Assembly (NCBI GenBank): GCA_014281115.1
Contig: JACONQ010000005.1
Location: 2,480,001 to 2,544,000 of the forward strand
Length of the DNA stretch: 64,000 nt
From: Laburnicola sp. R22_1
Lineage: Eukaryota; Ascomycota; Dothideomycetes; Pleosporales; Didymosphaeriaceae
Direction: 5' to 3'
Under the pieces are notes generated by a model. That model was not told the origin of the DNA, did no database searches, and saw only the letters and a list, made by a program, of their open reading frames with translations. Numbering within the stretch: the first letter of the stretch is position 1; each line of letters opens with the position of its first letter. The position numbers and the translations under genes were made by a program. Below, in pieces: positions 11,601 to 22,000 of this stretch.

Positions 11601-11795
11601 TGTTAGGGAGCTCAGGTGACTGATAATCGAAAAAGTTGATATTGACAGAATCTACGTATGGGTGCCAGCCAAAGGTGCTGGCTAAGCTCATAAGGCGCGC
11701 GAGGCGCGCTAAGAACGCGCTAGTACCTAATCGGGACTAGCGCCGGGGAAACCTCGGTAGTCAGCGTAAGGTAACTCCGACCTGGTTCCATAACA
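11601..11795 (-). repeat. 3' LTR of gypsy element N
   Basis: 195 bp, identical to the right LTR except for one A/G difference near 11763. On the coding strand it follows the polypurine tract. Confidence 0.95.
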
Positions 11796-12200
11796 CTATC
11801 CTCCCCTCCGACAAGCTTCGTCCTCGAAGCTCCATTTCAAATTCAACCCGCTAGTCCTAAATAGGCAACTAACGTACAATCCTCCAGTCACAATTATCTG
11901 TGCTACGTCCTCCTGAGGGATAGGTCGTTCCCAAGCGTGTTGCGCACGCGACAAGTAGTCAGCGGCCAGCTGCAGAGCAAGTTTGCTGCAATCGACCATC
12001 GAGAGCAGCTTACTTGGTGAGCTGGGCGCCTTTCCCATGCCGGCAACAACAACGACGGAGACCTTCGTACTAAGTGACAATCGCGGCGGTAAACGCGACT
12101 CTCACTGCCATTCACTGTGAATCACTGTGAGTCCAATCCATCTCTCATCTAATCCACCAAACTGCTATTTGCTCCTCCGCTCTCTCCAGGAACACCATTG
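11796..12200 (-). pseudogene. Open stretch between chromodomain and 3' LTR of N
   Basis: In the same minus frame as the C-terminal half of the chromodomain (LDWAPYYDVTG...), translation continues past three stops into about 95 open codons ending at 11796, only three bases before the polypurine/LTR junction. The residues (VSVVVVAGMGKAPSSPS; LALQLAADYLSRAQHAW) match no domain I know. It could be a former C-terminal tail of Pol, a small extra ORF, or chance. There is no ATG start near its beginning. Confidence 0.35.
11799..11809 (-). other. Polypurine tract of N
   Basis: The minus strand reads GGAGGGGAGGA, ending just three bases before the 3' LTR. This is the expected plus-strand primer site for reverse transcription. 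Confidence 0.8.
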
Positions 12201-12242
12201 TAGGTGGTTATGGGGCGTCAGGACGACGGCGATAGAAGTCTA

Positions 12243-15200
12243 TCAGTAACTCTTGACAACCGGTGACGTCGTAATAAGGCGCCCAATCCAGCTTGTTGTA
12301 GCTCTCCTATTTAACTAGGTAGTGCAAAAGGCCTTTGCGGCCGTTAGCGGGGTCCTTGCACCACCGGTCCACCTTGTAGTCTAATATGTCCTCCACGTCA
12401 TAGACGGGGAGACCCTCCTCCATAGCCACCGGCCCTTGTGGATCCTGGCGTTGACCCGGCAGGGGATCCATCGCTTGGGGGTGTAGCAACCAGGGATGGA
12501 ACCAAGGATAGATGTCCTTCAAATCATTGTGGGCGGTAAGGTCCAACTTGAACACTTTACCGTCAAAGTCCTTAACAATCTTAAAAGGCCCTAGATTCTT
12601 GTGGGACAGTCCACGACTATCCTTGCGCGTACGGATATTGCGCGCGTCCAGCATGACCCAGTCATCCACTTTGAACTCCGGCGCAGGTATCCTCTTGTTA
12701 TTGGCGTACTCCTCCATCTTGGCTTGCGCCCACACCAAGCTGTGCCGTAAGTAAACCTTCAAGTCCTTGATCCTTGCTAGCAAGTGATCAGCGGCCCAGG
12801 CGTCACGGGCAGCTTTCCATCCGGGCGGTAGTCGACCGGCGGGCTCCAACCCAGACCGGGGTAGGTAGCCCTTCGTGGCCTCGAACGGCGTTGTGCCCGT
12901 AGCGGTGCTCCTACTGCTGTTCGCTTCAAACTCCGCTATTGGCAGCATCTCCGCCCAGTTACGTTAGTCGTAATGAACGAACGACCGTAAATATTGCTTT
13001 AATGCCTAATTCGCTATTTCTGTCTGACCGTCTGTTTTAGGATGGGCGGTGGTGGACAGCAAGGGCTTCGTCCCTATGCGGTCGCAAAGACGGCGCCAGA
13101 AATGTGACGTGAATTGCGATCCGCGGTCCGACACTATCTCAGCTGGGTAACCTTCCTCACGCCATACGTACTCGATGAAAGCCTGTACGCAGGTGTCCAC
13201 GTCTAAGGACGTGAGCGGCACGAATTTTTTCTTCTTGGACAATCGGTCCACCACGACTATGATGTGACGATAGTCGCGACCGTAACAGTGTGACTTCGGC
13301 AGGGGCGAGATGAAGTCGACTGACACGCTGGTCCAGTAGGAGTCTGGGATAGGCAGCGGGTGAAGCAGCCCGTGCTTGCCTTCCCGCTTTGACTTCGACC
13401 TGGAGCAGGTCAAGCAGTTCTTTACATATCTGGCAACGGTGTCTGTACTGTTGGGCCAGTAGTAATGGTGTGATAGCTTGTGAAATGTCTCGTGCTTGCC
13501 GCTGTGTCCTCCAGGCATAGTGTCATGATGAAGCTTGACAATAGACGTACGAAGTTCGTCATTGAAAGGGACGAACAATTTGTCGCGTACGTACACAAAG
13601 CCGTCATCAATTTTGACGTCTTGGAGTTCCAGGCGGATACCTTTCTCGTGGTACATGTCGTATGGCAACCGACGAGCACTGTCTACCTTGGCTTTAACTA
13701 TCCTCTGCATGACTTCATCTGTTGCGGTGGCGTCGCGTACTTGCTGTATAACGTCCACGCCAGCGTTAAGACCATCTTGAGCGGAGGCTTTGTCCTGACT
13801 ATCAGACGCGAAGACCTCCTCGCTGAGCGCATACATTATGTGAGCGAGGTCCGCGACCTCCATTACTAGGGATTCTGTGAGGATCTGGGCCAGGTATATG
13901 GCGTGCTGCGATCCGCCGTCATGACCTGGATGGGCCTTGACGACTTCCTCTAACAAGATGGTTTGTTGTTGGTGCTGAATGCGATCATCGTCCACACCCT
14001 CTGGTACGTCACCTGGTTGTTGGGTGATGGCGTCGGGCTTGGTCCCTTGTCTGCCAGGCTGGTACTTGATAACGAAGTTGAATTCTGCTAAGAACTCAGC
14101 CCAACAAGCTTGTCTGCGGTTGAGTTGCTTCGTCGTTATAAAGTACTCTAAGGCTTTGTGATCAGAAAAGATCTCTACGGGGTCTGCGGTACCAGCCAAT
14201 TCAGGTCTCCATTTTTTAAAGGCGCGAATAATCGCCATTAACTCCTTGTTGTAGATGGGATAGTTAATCTCCGCGGGCTTTATCTTTATTGAGAAGAAGG
14301 TGATGGGCCGCAATATACTGTCGGGTTGATACTGCGATAGTATGCTGGCGACAACCTAGTTGGACGCGTCCGTCTTGATTGAGCGTAACTCTGGGTTGAA
14401 ATGCGCAAGTATTAGCGTGTTGATAAAGGCTCTCTTGAGGGCTTTAAAAGCTGTTTTGGCAGTTTTAGTGAGGTTGATTTTGCCTACTGCCCCCTTTATC
14501 AGCTCAATTAATGGGTGGGCCAGCATTGAGAAACGGTGTATGAATCGCTAATAGAAGTTGGCGAATCTGATAAAGGCTTGTATGTCCTTTATAGTCTGGG
14601 GATCGATCCACTCCAATATGGTGTTGATTTTTTTCGGATCCATTGCTAGTCCTTCCGTCGATAGGATCATTCCTAGGTACTTGACCTTCTTGACTGAGAA
14701 CTCGCACTTATGAACGTCTAAGAATAGACCAGTATCTTTGAGTGCGTTAAGGACTGTGAAGTAATGCCTCTTATAGTCCTCTTTATTTTCGCTATACACG
14801 AGGACGTCGTCTAAGTAAGCTGAGCAATAGTTGTCTAAATATTCTCTGAGGACGTGATTGATGTACCGTTGAAAGGTACCTGGTGCATTATATAACCTGA
14901 AGGGCATGACAACGTATTTGAACAATCCAAAGCGTGTTAGGAACGCCGTTTTGTGTTGATTGCCCTCCTTAACGAGGATCTTGTTGAACGCAGCGATGAC
15001 GTCAAATTTCGAGAAGATCCTCACCTTGTTGAGTTGTGCCAAAGTCTCTTTGATTTTGGGCGGCGCATTGCGATTCTTGATTGTGATCTTATTAAGTTTG
15101 CGGTAATTGATGCAGATCCGCAAACCTCCTCTAGGCTTTCTTACTACTAGTAGCGGAGCAGCGTAGGGTGAATTGCTTTCTTGAATGTAACCCTTGCGAA

Positions 15201-16330
15201 GCTCCTCTTGTATGTAAGCTTTGACAGCTTCCATTTCCTCTTGAGATAACTTAAAAGCGCGCTGGAACGTTGGCTCTGCGCCTTCTTTGAGCGGTATCTT
15301 GTGATCTAAGCCCCTATGGGGCGGAGGCATGTCCTCAGCTGACTTGGGATCCTATAGGTCAATGATTGAGTGGTAGGCCTTTGGGATCAATTTCTTTAAC
15401 TCCTCCACTGAGGGCGGTGCCTTGCCTAGTTTGTTGTGAAACTTCTTGAAGTCCTTATGCGAGGCGGCAGCGACGTCCGCAAAGAAGGCTATCGCCGCTA
15501 GGTGTTCGTCTGACTCCTCAGAGTGCTCTTCGTATTTGTCCCAATCCTTGGGATGGATCCAGGCGATGGAGTCGGGGTCACGTCGCGCGAACGCCATTGC
15601 CGCTTTGGCGGAGATTAGCGCGATCTCTACGTTGTTCTTCATCTTTACTGTAGGTCGGGTTGTCTTGGCGTGACTCTTGCTGTAACGATTGCAAGTGACC
15701 TTAACTAATAGGTTATTGTGTAAACAGTTGTGGTGGCAGTGATTGGACTTAAATGTTATGGATCGTTCTGACCACTTTATGGTGGGGTCGTGGGTCTTGA
15801 GCCACGGTTGACCGACGATGAGATCGAAACCGATGATGTCTGTGACCCAGAACCAGTCCTTGCTGCTGTGGCCTCTGATGTTGATCCTTACCTTGGCCAT
15901 GTCGCTTATGGAGCCGACGATCTTTTCATTCGCTAACTTGAGCAACACAGGGCTCTTAGCGGGGACTGTTATTAGTTTGTGCTGTCGCGCAAAGGCTGCG
16001 CTCACTACTTGCCCGGTATATCCGCTGTTGGGGAGTAGCGTGGCTTTGATGGGAGCCTTCTAGGGCAGGATGACGTCATATCTTACCTTCATTTGTGAGC
16101 TATGTGGCGGTTGATCTGGAGGCTTGGGTTCCGGTGGACGGTCCGTCGCGTCGACCGCGGCGGACGCGACCATCTCTTCTAGTCTGTGAGTGTTCTTGTA
16201 TGACTTACTTAATGACGCGAGCGACAACTGTACGCTTGGTCGACTCACTGGCGCGTTGGAGCGGCACCTCTTGAGGGTGGCGGCAACCTCCTTATGCGCT
16301 GGTAAGGGTTCCTGAAGGTGACTGTCTGTA
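12243..16330 (-). pseudogene. pol: Pol polyprotein of N: PR-RT-RNase H-IN-chromodomain
   Basis: One minus frame with scattered RIP-type stops (for example near 15351, 14547, 13005 and 12967). Order: protease (LLPNSGYTG near 16010-16040; the catalytic DSG Asp is Asn; then DLIVGQPWL), RT (INYRKLNKITIKN, KFDVIAAFNKI, and intact YLDD near 14805), RNase H (TDASN, with Asp>Asn next to a stop), integrase zinc finger (H-H-C-C in HHDTMPGGHSGKH and NCLTCSRS), and integrase core (SVDFIS, IVSDRGSQF, AHPKTDGQTE). A GPFKIVKDF domain follows.

The chromodomain (YDVEDILDYKV, GLLHYLVK) is cut by a stop at 12304-12306 and a one-base frameshift near 12298; its second half (YNKLDWAPYYDVTG) continues in another frame. 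The frame is offset from Gag. Confidence 0.92.
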
Positions 16331-18415
16331 GGAACTACTCTTTTCCTGAGCCTGCGTTAGTTGGGTTTGCGAGTTTAAGATTGATAAGGTCCGCGGCATT
16401 GAGGAGCTTGTGGTGGAAAGGTGACTTCGTCTGACCCTTGTAAGGAGCATTCGCGTCCTTAGGGTTGTGTCCTGGCTTTAGATAGCGGGCGCACTATCCC
16501 TTCTTGATGATGAAACGGAATTTGTTGGCGGCTTGCCAGTACTCGTCTTTGCCATGTTTCTTGTTGATGTTGGCTCCTCCGCTACTGCTGTTGCTATAAG
16601 AGTGGTTGTTGGAGTTCTTCTGGCTGTCCTTGTCTTTGTCTTTGCTAGTGGTCTTATTGTCTCCACCTCCACTACTGAAGGCGGCGGCCATGCTTGTCTT
16701 AACCACTTAAAGACGATTTATAAAGTCAGCCCAATTCTCATTGTCTTGGGCGCCGCGGGAAGTGGGGCCTTGGAACCGCGAATTGAGGTTTATTAGAGCT
16801 TGGAACTTCTTGGACGTCGGATCCAGTTTGGCGCGGAACGCGACGTCATTGAATCGGCTCAACCACTGACCTAAAGTCTCCTTATCACCTTGTTTGACCG
16901 TGCCGTTCGCCAGCTCGGACATGGCGTTGCCTTGTTTGTCAATGATACCAAACGACTCCTCCAAGTCGTCGTACAACTGCTGGCACGTCTTGTACTTGTT
17001 GTCCGAGTTCGGCAGCGACCGATTCTTAATGGCTTGATAAGCCGTCTTGTCCATGTGCTTGCGGAGATATTCGATCTTTGTCCATTTGTTGGTGAACTGG
17101 TTGAAGGAGCGATCGAACTTGGTTTCCGCTAACGCAATCCATTTCTCCAGATCCTCTATGTCTTCACCACTGAACGTCTTGATGTTGGGGTATTAAGGGT
17201 TGGAGCGACGCGTTGTAGTACTAGCCTTGCTGACTGCGGAGGCGGGAGTGCCCTGGCGGGCGCGTTAAGGGTCGCGTTTACCTTTACCGTTAGAACTGCT
17301 GCTGTTGCTGCTATTATTACCTCCGTTGTTGGAGGTGTTAAGGTTGGTGGCCCGCTGCTTGCGGGGCTTTGTCTTCTTCTTGCGCTGGTCCTTTTGACCT
17401 ACTTGCGCAAGGAGCTCCTAGTTGAGGGCTTCAGCGGTGTTGGCGCGCTGGGTGGCCTTATCGCGTTGTTGGCGCGCGGTGTTACGGTCCTTATGGAGGC
17501 GCGCGACTGTAGCTCTAGTCTTGTCTAACTGGGCATTCTTGTCTTGTAACTTGTGGCTGAGTTTGCGGACAGCCTGGCTTTCTGTCTTAAGCGATTGTTG
17601 TGACTCCTTGAGCGCAGCTTTGGACAGACTTAATTGTTCCGCCGCTGTCGCTAGGTCCGATTGTAATGACAGGTCTCGCTGTAGGTACTTGACGATGGCG
17701 TTGAACTATTCCTGTGAATGAAGTGGGACCTTGGTGGCGAGGTTCTTGATTGTAGCGACCTTGCAAATGAGGGTGTCCTTGCGAGGTACCCTGTCGCCGT
17801 GGGTGTTGTGGAACAGGACAAGTACCTCTTCAATGGTGTCCTCACCTTCCTCGTCCATGACCACCCACATGACGTCATCCATGACCTTCTCGTAGTGCGC
17901 CTGTGAGATGCGGCGGGCAGTGGCGAAGTTGTACTTGTCGCCTGCTATGGTCCATTCCTGCAACTCCCGCACGCGAGGGCGGGGTTGCTGGTTATCTTGT
18001 TCCTCCGCTTCTTCTGACTCATGACCTTCCTCTACAGAGGCCAGCTTCGACTTGTCGCTGCTGCAAGGCAGGCCGCCCGAAGCGAAGGATACCTTTGTTG
18101 GGTTCAGTAGTAAGCTCATCGGCGTGCGCGAGGTGTAGCGGCCACCGAGAGATCCACTGCTGAGGGATCCAAAAGGTCCGCGCACAGACTTCGCTGGTGC
18201 TGTGCGGGGAGCGTTGTTGAGGTCGCTATCGTCCTCCTTATTATTACTATCAAACAAGTGATCGCGCGTGGGTCGAGTGCCGTCATTCGCGACGGTCGAT
18301 ATGGACGCTTGCTGCTGACTAGGGTCCTGAGTTGCGGAGGCTCCTGCGGCCTTAGGCTTGCTGGCATTCTTGCGGCTAGAATCTTCCCCGCTAAGCTGTG
18401 CTATTGTTCCGGATC
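16309..18415 (-). pseudogene. gag: Gag polyprotein of N
   Basis: One minus frame from a stop upstream of 18415 to about 16309, with RIP-type stops near 17705, 17415, 17265, 17190, 16706 and 16494. Order: low-complexity Ser/Asp/Gln-rich N-terminus, a helical coiled-coil region (17420-17700, heptad-rich with Gln, Lys and Leu), a Lys/Asn/Ser-rich linker, and a capsid-like domain (NIKTFSGEDIEDLEKWIALA, about 17170, to WADFINRL near 16707). A single zinc knuckle follows (CARYLKPGH, about 16490), whose second Cys is Tyr, a TGY>TAY change. No ATG is found at the expected N-terminus, so the start is unresolved. Confidence 0.85.
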
Positions 18416-18513
18416 TGTATGTCGATTAAATAAGTAAGGTGGGTCTTACGCACTAATCTCCGCAGGCTCGCTGGCTTGCCTAGTCTCCTGCGCTGAGGGG
18501 ACTCCGAAGGTTG

Positions 18514-18524
18514 ATACGTAGATT
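18514..18524 (-). other. Self-priming primer-binding site of N
   Basis: One base inside the 5' LTR the minus strand reads AATCTACGTAT. Its exact 11-nt reverse complement, ATACGTAGATT, lies inside the LTR on the coding strand (plus coordinates 18574-18584). No match to a tRNA 3' end is needed. In Tf1/sushi-type gypsy elements the first 11 nt of the transcript fold back to prime reverse transcription; by analogy the N transcript would start at about 18584. Confidence 0.75.
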
Positions 18525-18525
18525 G

Positions 18526-18720
18526 TGTTAGGGAGCTCAGGTGACTGATAATCGAAAAAGTTGATATTGACAGAATCTACGTATGGGTGCCAGCCAAAGG
18601 TGCTGGCTAAGCTCATAAGGCGCGCGAGGCGCGCTAAGAACGCGCTAGTACCTAATCGGGACTAGCGCCGGGGAAACCTCGGTAGTCGGCGTAAGGTAAC
18701 TCCGACCTGGTTCCATAACA
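18526..18720 (-). repeat. 5' LTR of gypsy element N
   Basis: 195-bp LTR read leftward; drives the minus-strand element. Followed at 18721-18725 by the target duplication GTAAA. The predicted transcript start is near 18584, from the self-priming complementarity. Confidence 0.95.
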
Positions 18721-21223
18721 GTAAAAGATGCTACTAAGAACTGCCTACTCTTTTATTCTATAGAATCCTCTCTTAAATTCTTTAATACTAATTTTTACTA
18801 CTATTATACCGCGACTTCGCACATTATAAAAAAGGGTTGGCTATTATCTTAGGTTATAATTTATACCTGCCTGCCTTTAGCCTATATTAGAGAAGGAGCT
18901 AGCTTTCTACAACACCTTAGAAAATAAGCTTATTAATAATAATGCCTATAATAATGCCTATAATAAGAGTATTTAGTAGCTAGTAGAATAGTGTGCGCTT
19001 GCCATTAACCCTATAAAAATAGTGCTAGAGGGCACAAATCTCTGCACTAATAATAATAAAGACAAAAATATATAGTGTTATAATATTATTATCCTGCTAC
19101 TAAACTTTACTCTAGTACTACATAGCTATAGCCACTTTTAATATAAGAGTGTGTAATTACAGAGTAGTTACTCTATATATTTATTTAGAGTTAAGAACCT
19201 ATTATTATGTAAAGAAAAATATATCTACTATAAGACTAACTTTTACTTTTACTACTTCTACCTTTACTTAAAATACTTTGTCCTCTATAATTACCTACAA
19301 AATACTATTATTAGTTATACTCCTAATAACTTTATAGAAGCTATTGCCCTATTCTTAAGTATTAAGGTTAAGCTACCTAATAGTAGGGCTATAGAGGCGT
19401 AGGTTTAGGTTAGCACCTAGATAGCTGCAAGTCTATATAAGAAGGTGGAACTAGTTTAGTGCGTAATACTTATAAAGCGTAATGCCCCCTTGCTTAATAA
19501 AGCTATTAATATAGTCTTTGCTAGTATATAAGACACTTTACCTAGTAATTACTTTCCTAATCTCTTAACTCTTATTAAGCTAGGTGTTATAGTTATTAGC
19601 CCTAAATATAAAGTCTACTACGCGTTTTTTTCTATACTTATTACTTCTAATAACTCTAATGGCGAAGCTGTGTTAGTGTTTAGATATAACTAGTAGCTCC
19701 TACTACTAATAATAAAGTTGCTATAGAGAATTTTTATAATAGCGTAAATATATGTGAATATTTTAGAATATACTATAAATAATAGTAAGGAAGAGTATTA
19801 GGACTTATTTTTAGCCTTAGTATTAGAGCGTGTTGCGCTTATAAGTAAAAGAGTATAAGGACTAGTATAATTTAGGGCGCAATAATATATCTGCCTAATA
19901 TGGCTATATTAAGCTATTAGTGCAGCGCCTATGTTAGAGAGTAGTAGGACTTTAATATTAAGATTTAATATAGTAAGAAAGTGCTACTTAAGTGGCTTAT
20001 TATATCTATAGCTATATTAGTGTTTTTAAATATCTATATCTTTATATTCCTATATTATTACTAAACTTGCGCAACTTATACGCACTCCTAGACCTATTTT
20101 TTAAAGATATATTCAATGTGCCCCTGCTACTAGTAAAGCGTAACGCGATAGAAATAAAGAAGACAGACTTCTTAATTTGGAATTTAAAATGGCTACTGCA
20201 GCTAGGAAGTATACTAATAATAATAGTAATATAGTTCTTAACTCTACTAGGAAGTAGTTAGAATTTGTAGTCTTTAATATTAACTACTAAGAATATATAT
20301 ATTTGTAGATAAAGAGTTGTAAGTTTGGCTATATAGAGTTGTTTAAAAGAAGCAGCTTAACCTAGTAGATAAGTATAAGGACTACGTAGATAATAGCGCT
20401 ATTTTCTAGTTAGTGGCTACTACCTATAGGAAGCGATAGATATATCATAACTTATAAGAATGTAGTAGTAAAGATAAATAAAAGCCTAAGCTTATTTTTG
20501 CTGCTAAGGTTAAGCCTAAGCACTATAGGAATTAGAATTGTAGAGGTCTGTAATGCCTAGTATAGGAGAGATTAGCGTTAAGCATATATATAATATGTAA
20601 TAAGGCTAAATAAGTGTAGCAGCAAAAAGTATGCTAGCCTAAACTAGTCTAGCCTATATGCTCTTAGGCTTTGTGCTGTGCTACTATAGAAGGCAGCTTA
20701 TCTAATAGTACTTTTAGTGTCGCCTACTACTGCCCTATAATAACTAAGTCTACTTTACTAAAATAGAGTAAATTTTTTTAGTATTAGCTTAGATTAACTT
20801 TCTTTTCTTTAAACTTATTTTAAAATATTTTATTAAATTATTCTAAACTTATTTAAAAATAGACCCTATATATAATCTAATATTACAATTTAAAATATTA
20901 AATACGCTTTATAATATAATATAGAAGCTAGATATAAACCTATATATTAACTTAGATTATAATCTAGAACTTAATAATAAGGTTAAGTAGCTAGCTAATA
21001 TTTATCGACTACGTAAATATATTTATATAGATACTTATACCTTTTATACTAATAAGCTCTAATAAGAAGTTAAGTTTTATATTATATATAAAAGAGATAA
21101 TCTATACTTCTCTATTACTAATATACTCTAAAATATATTAAGGGGGAGTTATATATATTATAAGTATAGCGTAGCTAGTAGGTAGTATATACTCTACTAA
21201 AGAATAGGTACTAGACTAGGTAT
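18721..21223 (+). pseudogene. Decayed coding sequence of unknown origin
   Basis: Long stretches of the plus strand read as protein if TAG/TAA are taken as mutated Gln/Trp (for example TATSHIIKKGW near 18820 and EAIALFLSIKVKLPN near 19340). A Cys-containing region lies at 20540-20690. At 21132-21140 a purine run AAGGGGGAG is followed by TTATATATATTATAAG, resembling a polypurine tract next to an LTR start, so this may be the 3' half of an old retrotransposon; I find no matching second LTR. No domain is recognised. The sequence continues left of N at 11163-11600. Confidence 0.4.
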
Positions 21224-22000
21224 TATTAGTAAGTGCGGTCGGCTTATCAAACGCCTTTTTTAACCTTTTTTTAGTTTAAGGTTAAAGTAGATTAAGATAA
21301 AAGGTTATATAGACTATATACAGCACCTAATTCTAATTAAAAACTAATTTTAAATACTACCTAATAATGCAATAATAGTTTAAACTTTAAACTTACTTAC
21401 ACTTTTCCTATACTCTATAAGCTCTCTACCTACACAAGGTTTACTTATAGCGTATATAGTACACCTAGCTTATTACTACTACTATTATTAGGTATTTACG
21501 CTTATGTGCTAGATAAGCTAACTTAATAGCAATAATAGCAATAATAGTTAGAAGAATCTTGCAGATCTATACGGCGTTCTTACTATTATATAGCTTATTA
21601 ATAAACACCTTATTATCTTCTTTTTATATCCTCTACTAGATAATTCTATTACTAATAAGAAGTAATTACGTCTACTAGTATAGAAATATAATTATTCTAT
21701 TCTTAGTAAACTAGACTAGTTGCTAACCTAACTAGTAGACAAGGATAGCCTTATAAATAGTTAAGTATACCTATCTCTCCTCGCGCTAGATAAGTATTTT
21801 ATAGATAGAATAGACCTCTAGTATAGTTATTATTTAGATAATAGTTATATAGAACTCTAGCGTATACTTTTTAGTATTAGCGAGTACCTTAGCATTAGCA
21901 AGACTACTATTAATACCTAGGTAGATAGTAGAGCGTAGAGAGATAGTAGAGATTTTGTTAAGGACAACCTTAATACGGCAATAGAGCAATAGTATATCTA

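Larger units (their letters stand above)
11601..18720 (-). mobile_element. Complete Ty3/gypsy chromovirus-type retrotransposon N
   Basis: A 7,120-bp element with 195-bp LTRs (TGTTAGGG...CATAACA), target duplication GTAAA on both sides, a self-priming site, a polypurine tract and recognisable Gag, protease, RT, RNase H, integrase and chromodomain in the usual order on the minus strand. The LTRs differ at one base that I can find (A near 11763, G near 18688), so the insertion is recent. RIP is light: most frames are readable, interrupted by scattered CAG>TAG or TGG>TAG stops. It inserted into already decayed sequence. Confidence 0.96.

Noticed and set aside
12512..14161. Plus-strand open frames within N (12512-12754, 13480-13869, 13979-14161)
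   Set aside because: They lie antisense to the well-supported RT, RNase H and integrase frames and show no domain of their own.
19992..20234. Small hydrophobic frame (MAYYIYSYISVFKYLY...) as a membrane protein
   Set aside because: AT-rich composition in a decayed region gives Tyr/Ile/Leu-rich frames by chance; it lies within a larger RIP-mutated coding relic in another frame.
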